Shown in pieces: positions 8,267-17,712 of a DNA stretch of 64,000 bases. Where the stretch lies: assembly GCF_900637025.1 (NCBI RefSeq), contig NZ_LR134336.1:1708501-1772500 (forward strand), read 5' to 3'. Every line of letters starts with the position of its first letter. Position 1 is the first letter of the stretch. This DNA comes from Streptococcus oralis ATCC 35037. GTDB taxonomy: Bacteria; Bacillota; Bacilli; Lactobacillales; Streptococcaceae. A program made the position numbers and the translations under genes. Under the pieces are notes generated by a model, which worked only from the letters and a program-made list of their open reading frames with translations, was not told the DNA's origin and did not search any database.

Positions 8267-9271
8267 TTAGAGAACAGCTGCCTGTCGAATCCAGTCCAAC
8301 CTCTCTAAGTCAAAGTCATCTGGAACAGTACAGTCAGCTCCCAGAAGAACGCCTTTACTACCAGCTTCAGCCAGCAACCGTCTTGTTTCATTTTGCAATT
8401 CCGCCTTGGAACCTTGATAAAGCAAGCTTTTCTTGCCATTTTCAAATCCACCTAAAACGGCCTTGCCTCGAAACAACTCCTGACCCTGTGTCAAACTAAC
8501 ATCCTCATGATGAGTCGCCCAGTTGACCACTTGAGCTGGATAGTTCTTAAATATCGTCACATCATTGCTCGCACCTTCAAAACCACAGATATGGAGGATA
8601 TTGGTCCCACCAACCTGATTGGCTGCCTCCAAAATCGCTATATTGCTCGGTTCGATATAGGTTTGGTAGAGTGCTGGTGTGATGCGCTGATCTTGAATTT
8701 CCTGGGTACTGAGGTAAATCCCGTCAACACCGCCTTGCTGGATGATTTTCTGAGTTAGGATAGCAATATCTCCTGCAATCACATCTAGAATCGCTCTGAA
8801 TTGCTCAGGATTTTCAAGCAATAGATCAGCCACTTCCCTATCTCCTCGAGAAGTTTCTGTACGGAACCAGCGCTTGAGGTAGGAGATAGGGGAAAAGATA
8901 TTGTAGAAAGAAGCAATCTCTTCGGTAAAGGTCTCTCGAATCGCTTGTACCACTTCCACCTGTTGCTGAATCCATGGGTGTTCCTCACCAATCGACTCAA
9001 TAGAAGTCAGCTCCTGAATGCTTGCAATCTTAGGATTATAGACATTACTTGGATAAAGGAAAAAACCGTCACTCATAATTTTGACAAAATCAGGGCGAAT
9101 CCTTTCCACATAGTTGCGATGCCCATCAACACTTTTTTGAAAGATACGTGGATTATTTAATCCCTGCCCCTTTTCTTCGAGTGTTACAAAATGAAACCAA
9201 AATCCCACAGGAACTCTTTCCACTTCATCGCCTCGAATCGCTCTAAAGACTAGATCTCTTTTACTTGCCAT
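8267..9271 (-). CDS. UroD-superfamily protein, probable zinc-dependent methyltransferase (copy 2)
   Basis: First gene of the operon, 334 residues and collinear with copy 1. It has the same signature: H227-I-C229 and C314 in GADC. The ATG at 9271 is chosen over one at 9310 because AAGGAG sits 6 bases upstream and the N-terminus (MASKRDLVFRAIRGDEVERV) then aligns with copy 1. The copies share long blocks (RVPVGFW, GIYLS.Q.IQDQR, HICG.EGA.ND) but differ elsewhere, so the duplication is not recent. They may use different methyl donors or form a heterodimer. A 60-bp piece of this gene (8941-9000) recurs at 10652. Confidence 0.85.
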   Translation of the reverse strand: MASKRDLVFRAIRGDEVERVPVGFWFHFVTLEEKGQGLNNPRIFQKSVDGHRNYVERIRPDFVKIMSDGFFLYPSNVYNPKIASIQELTSIESIGEEHPWIQQQVEVVQAIRETFTEEIASFYNIFSPISYLKRWFRTETSRGDREVADLLLENPEQFRAILDVIAGDIAILTQKIIQQGGVDGIYLSTQEIQDQRITPALYQTYIEPSNIAILEAANQVGGTNILHICGFEGASNDVTIFKNYPAQVVNWATHHEDVSLTQGQELFRGKAVLGGFENGKKSLLYQGSKAELQNETRRLLAEAGSKGVLLGADCTVPDDFDLERLDWIRQAAVL

Positions 9272-9341
9272 ACCTCTCTCCTTCCATTTGGATTGAAACC
9301 ATCTTACCACTCCTTTTCCCCTTTTCCCAATATATATTGAC

Positions 9342-9370
9342 TATCAACTCGATTGGAAATTTTTATATCT
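9342..9370. promoter_or_regulatory. operator-like 29-bp repeat, copy 1
   Basis: One of two near-identical 29-bp sequences in the control region of the UroD/ABC operon. It starts TATCAACTCGATTGGA and continues into a T-rich stretch and ATATCT. Its core CAACTCGATTG is an imperfect palindrome. It lies about 70-100 bp before the first gene, where a minus-strand promoter would be expected. Binding of a regulator is inferred. Confidence 0.5.
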
Positions 9371-9468
9371 ATAAAGAAAAAAATCCCTGAAAAGCTTGAT
9401 GTTACTAGCCTTTCAAAGATTCTCTTTATTTTCATCTATTTTTCAAAAAGGAGCTGATATAGATTTTC

Positions 9469-9497
9469 TATCAAGTCGATTGGATTTTTTTATATCC
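9469..9497. promoter_or_regulatory. operator-like 29-bp repeat, copy 2
   Basis: Second copy, starting TATCAAGTCGATTGGA, in the same orientation and 127 bp from the first (about 12 helical turns, compatible with looping). It differs at only a few positions. Confidence 0.5.
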
Positions 9498-9578
9498 ATC
9501 TTCATTCCCAAATTAAGTACATAATTTTATCCTAATACCAAATTACTACTGAAAAATTTATTTTCTCCCGATATTCCC

Positions 9579-9607
9579 TTGCACAAATCCCGTGAAAACG
9601 CTACAAT
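9579..9607 (+). promoter_or_regulatory. promoter of the acid phosphatase gene
   Basis: TTGCAC (9579-9584), a 17-bp spacer, then TACAAT (9602-9607). The leader is about 25 nt and holds AGGAGG at 9625-9630. Confidence 0.75.
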
Positions 9608-9638
9608 ATTAGTAGACTATTATTAGGAGGATGGGATT

Positions 9639-10496
9639 ATGAAAATATCCAAAGTTACCATTACAATTGCTTCTACACTTGCTTCCGTCATTTTACTGAC
9701 TGGCTGTGGCACAAATTCGGCAAATTCACAGACAACACAAAGTAGTACATCTGATAATCAGGTTACAATGACCTATGATCAGTTGCGTTCAAGAGAGAAC
9801 ACTATGTCAACTCTTTGGTATCAAAAAGCAGCTGAGACCAAGGCACTCTATCTACAAGGTTACAATGTCGCTACTGATCGTTTAAAAGAACTACTAAAAA
9901 CACAGACAGATAAACCCTACTCTATCGTTTTGGACTTAGACGAAACCGTATTAGACAACAGTCCTTATCAAGCTCAAAATGTCAAAGACGGAACAGCATT
10001 TACCCCAGAAAACTGGGATGTCTGGGTAAAAAAAGCCGCAGCCAAGGCTGTACCAGGTGCTAAAGACTTTCTCCAATTTGCAGACAAAAACGGTGTCCAA
10101 ATTTACTATGTATCTGACCGCACGATAGATCAGGTAGATGATACGATCAAAAACCTAGAAAATGAAGGAATTCCTGTACAAAGCCGCGATCATCTCATGT
10201 TCTTAGAAAAAGGCGTCAAATCTAAAGAAGGTCGTAGACAAGCAGTCCAAGAAAAAACCAACTTAGTCATGCTACTAGGAGACAATCTTGTGGACTTTGC
10301 AGAGTTTTCAAAGACCTCTGAAACTGAGCGCGACCAAAAATTAGAGGAATTACAAAAAGAGTTTGGTGAGAAATTCATCATTTTCCCTAACCCAATGTAC
10401 GGATCATGGGAAAGCACTGTTTACAATGGTAATAAATTGGATGCCAAGGGTCAAACTGAAGAGCGCCAAAAAAACTTACAAGGTTTTGATAAATAA
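9639..10496 (+). CDS. lppC: HAD-family class B-like acid phosphatase, lipoprotein (LppC / e(P4) type)
   Basis: Surface lipoprotein of 285 residues. The signal peptide ends in lipobox LTGC (Cys23), so it is lipidated on the outer face of the membrane. The HAD motif VLDLDETVLDNSPY supplies the nucleophile and acid/base aspartates, and LGDNLVDF is the distal acidic motif. The family dephosphorylates nucleotides and other monoesters outside the cell to salvage phosphate or nucleosides. It is a single-gene unit with its own promoter and terminator, transcribed away from the UroD/ABC operon. Confidence 0.92.
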   Translation: MKISKVTITIASTLASVILLTGCGTNSANSQTTQSSTSDNQVTMTYDQLRSRENTMSTLWYQKAAETKALYLQGYNVATDRLKELLKTQTDKPYSIVLDLDETVLDNSPYQAQNVKDGTAFTPENWDVWVKKAAAKAVPGAKDFLQFADKNGVQIYYVSDRTIDQVDDTIKNLENEGIPVQSRDHLMFLEKGVKSKEGRRQAVQEKTNLVMLLGDNLVDFAEFSKTSETERDQKLEELQKEFGEKFIIFPNPMYGSWESTVYNGNKLDAKGQTEERQKNLQGFDK

Positions 10497-10556
10497 AATA
10501 AGGGAGCTATCTACCAGTTTACACCAACCACAAGATATCGTATTTGCGAGAATATC

Positions 10557-10594
10557 AAAAAAGACGACTTCCAAGCGGAAATCGTCTTTTTTAC
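10557..10594 (+). terminator. terminator of the acid phosphatase gene
   Basis: AAAAAAGACGA / TCGTCTTTTTT hairpin (10557-10567 with 10582-10592), ending in a T run. Confidence 0.85.
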
Positions 10595-10651
10595 TATTTT
10601 ATCTTGTACTTGGTATAAACTAGTATATATTCCACTAGATAGTATGCTCTA

Positions 10652-10711
10652 TCTCTTGTACCACTTCCACCTATTGCTGAATCCATGGGTGTTCCTCACC
10701 AATCGACTCAA
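10652..10711 (-). pseudogene. 60-bp relic of the UroD-like copy-2 gene
   Basis: This stretch matches 8941-9000, inside the copy-2 gene (codons about 91-111), at 58 of 60 positions; the mismatches are at 10654 and 10673. It lies in the same orientation just after the 3' end of the LLM oxidoreductase gene, with no further gene sequence around it. It is the trace of a partial duplication or of an earlier, deleted copy of the cassette. Confidence 0.85.
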
Positions 10712-10725
10712 CTGATTGAATTTTT

Positions 10726-11778
10726 TTATAACTCCTCTTTCATAGCAAAGTAAGCACGTATTTTGGGCGCCACTTGTGTGCCGAAGAGTTCAATAGCTCT
10801 CAGAACTTGACCATGAGGCATAGAACCAAGCGGTAGATGGAGCATGAAACGGTCCAAGTCTAAATCCTCAATCATGCGAATCAATTTTTCTGCTACCTGA
10901 TCTGGATTTCCCACAAACATGGCACCATTTGGCCCAACTTGCTCCAAATATTGCTCATAGGTCAACTCCTGCCAGTGTGGACGGTCCTTGGAAATCGCAT
11001 CCACTACTTGCTTGGTCGGATGGAAATAATCTTTTATCGCCTGCTCGCCATCTTCAGCAATCCAGCCCCAAGAATGAGCGCCCACTTTCAGGTCTTTATC
11101 CGCATGACCGGCTTCCCTACCAATCTCACGATAAGCTTGAATCAGCTTTTTAAAATAACGCGGATTGCCACCAATAATAGCATAGACAATTGGCAACCCC
11201 GCCTGAGCAATCTTCACTGTTGACTCTACATGACCACCTGTCGCCACCCACAATGGCAATTTGTCCTGAACTGGACGAGGATAAACTTCTTTTCCAGCAA
11301 TGCTTTGGGTCAATTGCCCCTGCCAGTCTATCTTGGTCTTTTCATTGACTAACTGGAGCATGTCTAATTTCTCATCAAAGAGAGCTTCATAGTCTTTCAA
11401 GTCATAGCCAAACAGTGGGAAAGACTCGGTAAATGAACCACGCCCAGCCATAATCTCCGCACGTCCATTTGACAAAGCATCGATAGTAGCATATTGTTGG
11501 AACAAGCGAATCGGATCCATACTCGAGAGTATGCTGACTGCACTCGTCAAACGAATTTTCTTGGTATTGACTGCACCAGCTGCAAGAACAATCTCTGGCG
11601 CCGATACCGCAAAGTCCTCCCGATGATGCTCCCCAATCCCGTACACATCCAAACCAACCTTATCAGCCAGCTCTATCTCTGCCACCAGCTGACGAATGCG
11701 TTCATCATGACTGTAAAGTTGCCCAGTCGCTTCCAGAGCTGTTGTTTCACCAAATGTTGAAATTCCTAATTCTACCAT
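10726..11778 (-). CDS. LLM-class flavin-dependent oxidoreductase
   Basis: 350-residue bacterial-luciferase-like TIM-barrel protein expected to use FMNH2. Typical blocks are GIGEHHREDFAVSAPEIVLAA, RLTSAVSILSSMDPIRLFQQYATIDALSNGRAEIMAGRGSF, reported here only as family landmarks, and VGNPDQVAEKL near the C-terminus. The substrate is unknown. The start has GAGGAAA upstream. It lies downstream of glmS but a terminator separates them. Confidence 0.88.
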   Translation of the reverse strand: MVELGISTFGETTALEATGQLYSHDERIRQLVAEIELADKVGLDVYGIGEHHREDFAVSAPEIVLAAGAVNTKKIRLTSAVSILSSMDPIRLFQQYATIDALSNGRAEIMAGRGSFTESFPLFGYDLKDYEALFDEKLDMLQLVNEKTKIDWQGQLTQSIAGKEVYPRPVQDKLPLWVATGGHVESTVKIAQAGLPIVYAIIGGNPRYFKKLIQAYREIGREAGHADKDLKVGAHSWGWIAEDGEQAIKDYFHPTKQVVDAISKDRPHWQELTYEQYLEQVGPNGAMFVGNPDQVAEKLIRMIEDLDLDRFMLHLPLGSMPHGQVLRAIELFGTQVAPKIRAYFAMKEEL

Positions 11779-11854
11779 CCCGTTTCCTCGCTATCTCTTT
11801 TAGTTTTAGGGTATTTTATCACTAATTAGTTTTATTTTCAATACATTTGCTCAT

Positions 11855-11884
11855 TAGAAAAAGTCTAGATGAACTAGACTTTCT
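11855..11884 (-). terminator. glmS terminator
   Basis: AAAGTCTAG (11860-11868) pairs with CTAGACTTT (11874-11882). On the minus strand the stem is followed by TTTTTC. It lies 4 bp after the glmS stop. Confidence 0.85.
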
Positions 11885-11888
11885 TAGC

Positions 11889-13697
11889 TTATTCTACTGT
11901 TACTGACTTAGCAAGGTTACGTGGTTTGTCCACATCAAGGCCACGGTGGAGTGTTGCAAAGTAAGCGACCAATTGCGTTGGTACGACCATTGAGATTGGT
12001 GAGAGGTAAGGGTGGACGGTCGTAAGGACGATATCGTCTGTCTCTTTAGCAACATTCTCTTCTGCAATAGTGAGAACCTTGGCACCACGGGCTGCGACCT
12101 CTTGGATATTTCCACGAGTATGGTTAGCAAGGACTGGATCTGACAAGAGGGCCAAGACAGGCGTTCCTTCTTCAATCAAGGCAATGGTCCCGTGCTTGAG
12201 TTCTCCTGCCGCAAAGCCTTCACACTGGATGTAAGAAATCTCTTTTAGCTTAAGACTGGCTTCCATGGCTACGTAGTAATCTTGACCACGTCCAATGTAA
12301 AAGGCGTTGCGTGTTGTTTCAAGAAGCTCATGAACTTTAGCATCAATGGTTTCTTTTTCAGAAAGAGTTGATTCGATAGACTGAGCTACGATTGACAACT
12401 CATGAACCAGGTCAAAGGCTTGCGCTTTAGCATTGCCGTTTGCTTCTCCGACTGCTTTTGCAAGGAAGGCAAGTGCTGCGATTTGTGCTGTGTAGGCCTT
12501 GGTTGAAGCCACAGCAATTTCAGGACCCGCGTGAAGCAACATAGTATGGTTGGCTTCACGTGAAAGGGTTGAACCTGGCACGTTGGTCACTGTCAAGCTC
12601 GGGATTCCCATTTCATTAGCCTTGACCAAAACCTGACGGCTATCCGCTGTTTCACCAGACTGGCTGATAAAGATGAAGAGTGGTTTTTTGCTGAGAAGTG
12701 GCATACCATAGCCCCACTCAGATGAAATTCCAAGTTCAACAGGTGTATCCGTCAACTCTTCCAGCATCTTCTTAGAAGCAAATCCTGCGTGGTAAGATGT
12801 CCCAGCTGCAAGGATGTAGATGCGATCTGCATCTTGAACAGCCTTGATGATAGCTGGATCTACAACAACTTGACCTGCCTCATCCGTGTAGGCTTGGATG
12901 AGTTTACGCATAACCGTTGGTTGCTCGTCGATTTCCTTGAGCATGTAGTAAGGATAAGTTCCCTTACCGATATCAGACAGGTCAAGTTCGGCAGTGTAGC
13001 TAGCACGCTCACGACTGTTACCATCATAGTCTTGAACTTCGACGCTGTCAGCCTTGACGATTACCAACTCTTGGTCATGAATTTCCATGTATTGGTTGGT
13101 CTCACGAATCATGGCCATAGCATCAGAGCAGACCATGTTATAGCCTTCTCCAAGACCAATCAAAAGTGGCGATTTGTTCTTAGCGACATAGATGACATCT
13201 GGATTTTCAGAGTCAATCAAGGCAAAGGCATAAGAACCACGGATGATGTGAAGGGCTTTTTTGAAGGCTTCAAGAACTGACAAACCATCTTCTTCTGCAA
13301 ATTTCCCAATCAAGTGAACGGCAATTTCTGTATCGGTTTGCCCCTTAAAGTGGTGACCTGCAAGGTATTCTTCCTTGATTTCAAGGTAGTTTTCAATCAC
13401 TCCATTGTGCACCAAGACAAAACGTCCCGTCTCAGAGCGGTGTGGGTGAGCATTGTCTTCCGTTGGTTTCCCGTGAGTCGCCCAACGCGTATGTCCGATA
13501 CCAGTTGTTCCCTCAACACCTGCTGTCTTGGCAGACAATTCTGCGATACGACCGACAGCCTTGACTAGATGATTTTCAGCACCACCTAGGACAAAAATTC
13601 CCGCAGAATCATAGCCACGGTATTCGAGCTTTTCAAGCCCTTGAATCAAAATATCAGTTGCATTTGTGTTTCCAACAACGCCAACAATTCCACACAT
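11889..13697 (-). CDS. glmS: glutamine-fructose-6-phosphate aminotransferase (isomerizing)
   Basis: First step of amino-sugar synthesis for peptidoglycan: fructose-6-P plus glutamine gives glucosamine-6-P. 602 residues. The N-terminus MCGIVG provides the catalytic Cys of the Ntn glutaminase domain ([15 protein letters not shown]), followed by two SIS domains ([24 protein letters not shown]) and the conserved C-terminal [13 protein letters not shown]. The ATG at 13697 is fixed by the catalytic Cys, yet the nearest AAGGAG (13728-13733) is 30 bases upstream with a small hairpin between. Dre-like repeats lie in its control region. No glmS ribozyme was seen. Confidence 0.97.
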   Translation of the reverse strand: MCGIVGVVGNTNATDILIQGLEKLEYRGYDSAGIFVLGGAENHLVKAVGRIAELSAKTAGVEGTTGIGHTRWATHGKPTEDNAHPHRSETGRFVLVHNGVIENYLEIKEEYLAGHHFKGQTDTEIAVHLIGKFAEEDGLSVLEAFKKALHIIRGSYAFALIDSENPDVIYVAKNKSPLLIGLGEGYNMVCSDAMAMIRETNQYMEIHDQELVIVKADSVEVQDYDGNSRERASYTAELDLSDIGKGTYPYYMLKEIDEQPTVMRKLIQAYTDEAGQVVVDPAIIKAVQDADRIYILAAGTSYHAGFASKKMLEELTDTPVELGISSEWGYGMPLLSKKPLFIFISQSGETADSRQVLVKANEMGIPSLTVTNVPGSTLSREANHTMLLHAGPEIAVASTKAYTAQIAALAFLAKAVGEANGNAKAQAFDLVHELSIVAQSIESTLSEKETIDAKVHELLETTRNAFYIGRGQDYYVAMEASLKLKEISYIQCEGFAAGELKHGTIALIEEGTPVLALLSDPVLANHTRGNIQEVAARGAKVLTIAEENVAKETDDIVLTTVHPYLSPISMVVPTQLVAYFATLHRGLDVDKPRNLAKSVTVE

Positions 13698-13708
13698 AGT
13701 ATATACGA

Positions 13709-13733
13709 CACAGACCAGCTGTGCTTTCTCCTT
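13709..13733 (-). promoter_or_regulatory. glmS leader with displaced Shine-Dalgarno and hairpin
   Basis: On the minus strand AAGGAG (13733-13728) is followed by CACAG-CTGGT-CTGTG (13723-13709) and then 11 bases to the ATG. Nothing closer to the ATG resembles a ribosome binding site. Folding of the hairpin shortens the gap. The arrangement may tune GlmS synthesis. Confidence 0.45.
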
Positions 13734-13753
13734 AAATTGGTATAGTCTAATTC
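13734..13753. promoter_or_regulatory. dre-like (NagR-type) operator, glmS leader
   Basis: AAATTGGTATAGTCTAATTC resembles the ATTGGTATAG half of the GntR-family NagR target (dre) described for streptococcal glmS and nag genes. It lies between the glmS transcription start and its Shine-Dalgarno. Consensus recalled, not computed. Confidence 0.45.
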
Positions 13754-13777
13754 TCGCTTTACGGAATCAGCAAAAAC

Positions 13778-13806
13778 AGTATATACTTGTTTTTCTCACT
13801 TGTCAA
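13778..13806 (-). promoter_or_regulatory. glmS promoter
   Basis: On the minus strand TTGACA (13806-13801), a 17-bp spacer and TATACT (13783-13778). The predicted start is near 13771, giving a leader of about 74 nt. Confidence 0.8.
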
Positions 13807-13811
13807 GAATA

Positions 13812-13831
13812 AAAATTGGTATAGTTTTTCT
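13812..13831. promoter_or_regulatory. second dre-like element upstream of the glmS promoter
   Basis: AAAATTGGTATAGTTTTTCT repeats the core found at 13734, here just upstream of the glmS -35 box. Further GGTAT fragments lie at 13835 and 13874. Confidence 0.4.
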
Positions 13832-13856
13832 ATCTGGTATTTTATCAAGATTTCAC

Positions 13857-13892
13857 TTGATACCTGACAAGTCGGTATCAATTACTTATAAT
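13857..13892 (+). promoter_or_regulatory. promoter and inverted repeat of the EamA gene
   Basis: CTGACA (13864-13869), 17 bp, TATAAT (13887-13892). An inverted repeat TTGATACC (13857-13864) / GGTATCAA (13874-13881) spans the -35 region and spacer, a likely repressor site. The predicted start falls in or next to the GGAGGAGG ribosome binding site, so the leader would be very short. Confidence 0.6.
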
Positions 13893-13912
13893 AAGGGGAG
13901 GAGGTATTTGCC

Positions 13913-14326
13913 ATGTGGTTTTTCTTCGCACTTTTATCAGCTATCTTTGCAGCCTTAACGTCAATTTTAGCCAAGATTGGGATTGAAGGAGTCCCATCCA
14001 ATCTAGCAACCGCTATTCGTACAGTCGTCGTCATTCTTATGGCCTGGGCCATGGTTTTCTTGACCAATAGTCAGACCGAAATTGTCAACATCAGTAGAAA
14101 AAGTTGGCTCTTTCTCATCTTATCTGGCTTGGCCACTGGCGCCTCCTGGCTCTGCTACTACAAGGCCTTGCAGATGGGCAATGCGACTGAGGTATCTGCT
14201 GTCGATAAATTCAGTCTCGTCATTACCCTCGTTCTAGCCTTTTTCTTCCTACAGGATGTCCTGACGTTTAAAACAATTATTGGCTGTATCCTGATTACGA
14301 TTGGGACCTTGGTGATGATATTGTAA
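13913..14326 (+). CDS. single-domain EamA-family transporter
   Basis: 137-residue membrane protein with one EamA (DMT) domain and about five helices, half the usual ten-helix transporter, so it should act as a dimer or in a small-multidrug-resistance-like way. Conserved patterns are ALTSILAKIGIEG at the N-terminus and GASWLCYYKALQMGNATEVSAVDK in the middle. The substrate is unknown. The start has GGAGGAGG 8 bases upstream. It is a monocistronic unit divergent from glmS. Confidence 0.88.
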   Translation: MWFFFALLSAIFAALTSILAKIGIEGVPSNLATAIRTVVVILMAWAMVFLTNSQTEIVNISRKSWLFLILSGLATGASWLCYYKALQMGNATEVSAVDKFSLVITLVLAFFFLQDVLTFKTIIGCILITIGTLVMIL

Positions 14327-14327
14327 T

Positions 14328-14362
14328 AAAAAGTGAGATGAACACCATCTCACTCTTTTTAT
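14328..14362. terminator. bidirectional terminator
   Basis: AGTGAGATG (14332-14340) / CATCTCACT (14345-14353), with TTTTTATT after it on the plus strand and a T run on the minus strand. It separates the converging EamA and GH1 genes. Confidence 0.88.
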
Positions 14363-14364
14363 TC

Positions 14365-15744
14365 TTAAAATCCATTACGGTCGCTGAGTTCCTTGAACCA
14401 GTGGCCTGATTTCTTCAGACGGCGTTCTTGTGTTTCCAAGTCTAATTCAACCAAACCATAGCGGTTTTTATAGCTATTGAGCCATGACCAACAGTCGATA
14501 AAGGTCCAAATCAAGTAGCCCTTACAATTGGCTCCGTCTTCAATCGCACGATGGAGTTCACGAAGATGCCCTTTGACAAAGTCGATACGATAGTCGTCCT
14601 GAATCATGCCATTCACACGGAATTTATCTTCACCTTCAACACCCATGCCATTCTCTGTCAGCATCCACTCGATATTGCCATAGTTTTTCTTGATATTCTG
14701 AGCGATATCATAAATCCCCTGCTCGTAGATTTCCCAACCGCGGTGAGGATTGATTTTACGGCCCGGCATGATATAAGGCTCGTAAAAATGTTCTGGCAAG
14801 AGGGGACTGTCTGGATGTTTAGCAAAACGTGGCGCCATAACGCGCAAAGGTTGGTAGTAGTTGACTCCTAGGAAATCAACTGTATTCTCACGAATGAGTT
14901 CTAACTCTTCAACAGTGTACTCTGGCAGCAAATCATGCTCAGCTAAAATTTCCACCAATTCCTCTGGATAAGCTCCCAAGACAGACGGATCTAGGAAAGA
15001 TTGAGCTTGGAAGAGGTCGGCAATGCGCGCAGCCTTGACATCCGCAGGATGCTGGCTACGTGGATAGGCTGGTGTCAAGTTAAGTACAATCCCAATCTTA
15101 GAGCCAGGCAGAATCTCATGACAGGCCTTAACCGCAAGACTACTAGCCAGTTGCGTATGATAGGCAACCTTAACCGCTGCTTTGGCATCCACCTTGTGAG
15201 GGTAATGGGCATCGTAAAAATAACCAAATTCTACAGGGACGATGGGCTCGTTAAAGGTAATCCATTGGTCCACCAAGTCACCGTAAGTCTCAAAACAAAA
15301 ACGAGCATAGTCTTCATAGGCTGAGACAGTCGCCTTATTTTCCCAGCCATCCCCATCTTCTTGTAGAGCAAATGGCAGGTCAAAGTGATAGAGATTAACT
15401 AAGAGACGAATTCCCTTGGCCTTAATGGCTTCAAAGACCTGACGGTAGAAAGCCACCCCTTGCGGATTGACCTCTCCACGGCCTTGTGGGAAAATGCGAG
15501 ACCACTGGATAGAAGTTCGGAAGGCTGTATGCCCAGTCTCTACCAGAAGCTCAATATCCTTTTCCCAGTTTTCATAGAAAGTCGATGTTTTGTCAGGTCC
15601 AATCCCATTGTAGTAGCGATTGGGCTCCACCTGATACCAATAATCCCAGAGATTATCTCCTTTACCATCACCAAGCACTCGTCCTTCTGTCTGTGGTCCA
15701 GAAGTGGAGGAACCCCAAACAAAATCCTTTGGAAATTTTAGCAT
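14365..15744 (-). CDS. glycoside hydrolase family 1, probable 6-phospho-beta-glucosidase
   Basis: GH1 TIM barrel, 459 residues from the ATG at 15744 (AGAGG upstream; an in-frame ATG at 15777 is less likely). It has acid/base TFNEP, nucleophile LTENG and the N-terminal FPKDFVWGSSTSGPQTEG block. The C-terminal SYKNRYG resembles the Lys/Tyr phosphate-binding segment of 6-phospho enzymes, favouring PTS-imported phospho-glucosides. No PTS gene is adjacent, so substrate choice is uncertain. Confidence 0.9.
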   Translation of the reverse strand: MLKFPKDFVWGSSTSGPQTEGRVLGDGKGDNLWDYWYQVEPNRYYNGIGPDKTSTFYENWEKDIELLVETGHTAFRTSIQWSRIFPQGRGEVNPQGVAFYRQVFEAIKAKGIRLLVNLYHFDLPFALQEDGDGWENKATVSAYEDYARFCFETYGDLVDQWITFNEPIVPVEFGYFYDAHYPHKVDAKAAVKVAYHTQLASSLAVKACHEILPGSKIGIVLNLTPAYPRSQHPADVKAARIADLFQAQSFLDPSVLGAYPEELVEILAEHDLLPEYTVEELELIRENTVDFLGVNYYQPLRVMAPRFAKHPDSPLLPEHFYEPYIMPGRKINPHRGWEIYEQGIYDIAQNIKKNYGNIEWMLTENGMGVEGEDKFRVNGMIQDDYRIDFVKGHLRELHRAIEDGANCKGYLIWTFIDCWSWLNSYKNRYGLVELDLETQERRLKKSGHWFKELSDRNGF

Positions 15745-15784
15745 AGCTTTACCTCTTCGTTTACTCATTTTCCCCATTATATAG

Positions 15785-15827
15785 AAAAAACAAGGTAAAA
15801 ACTAGTTACATTTTTGCCTTGTTTTTC
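15785..15827 (-). terminator. terminator after proS
   Basis: AAACAAGG (15788-15795) pairs with CCTTGTTT (15817-15824). The minus strand ends in TTTTTTC. It closes the uppS-cdsA-rseP-proS operon. Confidence 0.8.
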
Positions 15828-15842
15828 TTCTGATTATAGTTT

Positions 15843-17708
<1,866 letters not shown>

Positions 17709-17712
17709 TTAT

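Larger units (their letters stand above)
9272..9638. other. divergent intergenic region, 367 bp
   Basis: Very AT-rich spacer between the minus-strand UroD/ABC operon and the plus-strand acid phosphatase gene. It holds two long direct repeats (9342 and 9469) and a good plus-strand promoter (9579-9607). No ORF with a ribosome binding site was found. Confidence 0.75.

Noticed and set aside
7051..9271. Uroporphyrinogen decarboxylase (HemE) as the identity of the two UroD-like genes
   Set aside because: Both carry the His-X-Cys...Cys zinc pattern, no other haem gene is present, and streptococci do not make haem.
3851..10725. Insertion sequence or integrase carrying the UroD/ABC cassette
   Set aside because: No transposase, integrase, tRNA site or matching terminal repeats were found at either border. 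The only signs of movement are the BOX element and the 60-bp relic.
13698..13912. glmS ribozyme
   Set aside because: The space before glmS is short and shows none of the ribozyme core. A normal promoter and dre-like sites account for it.
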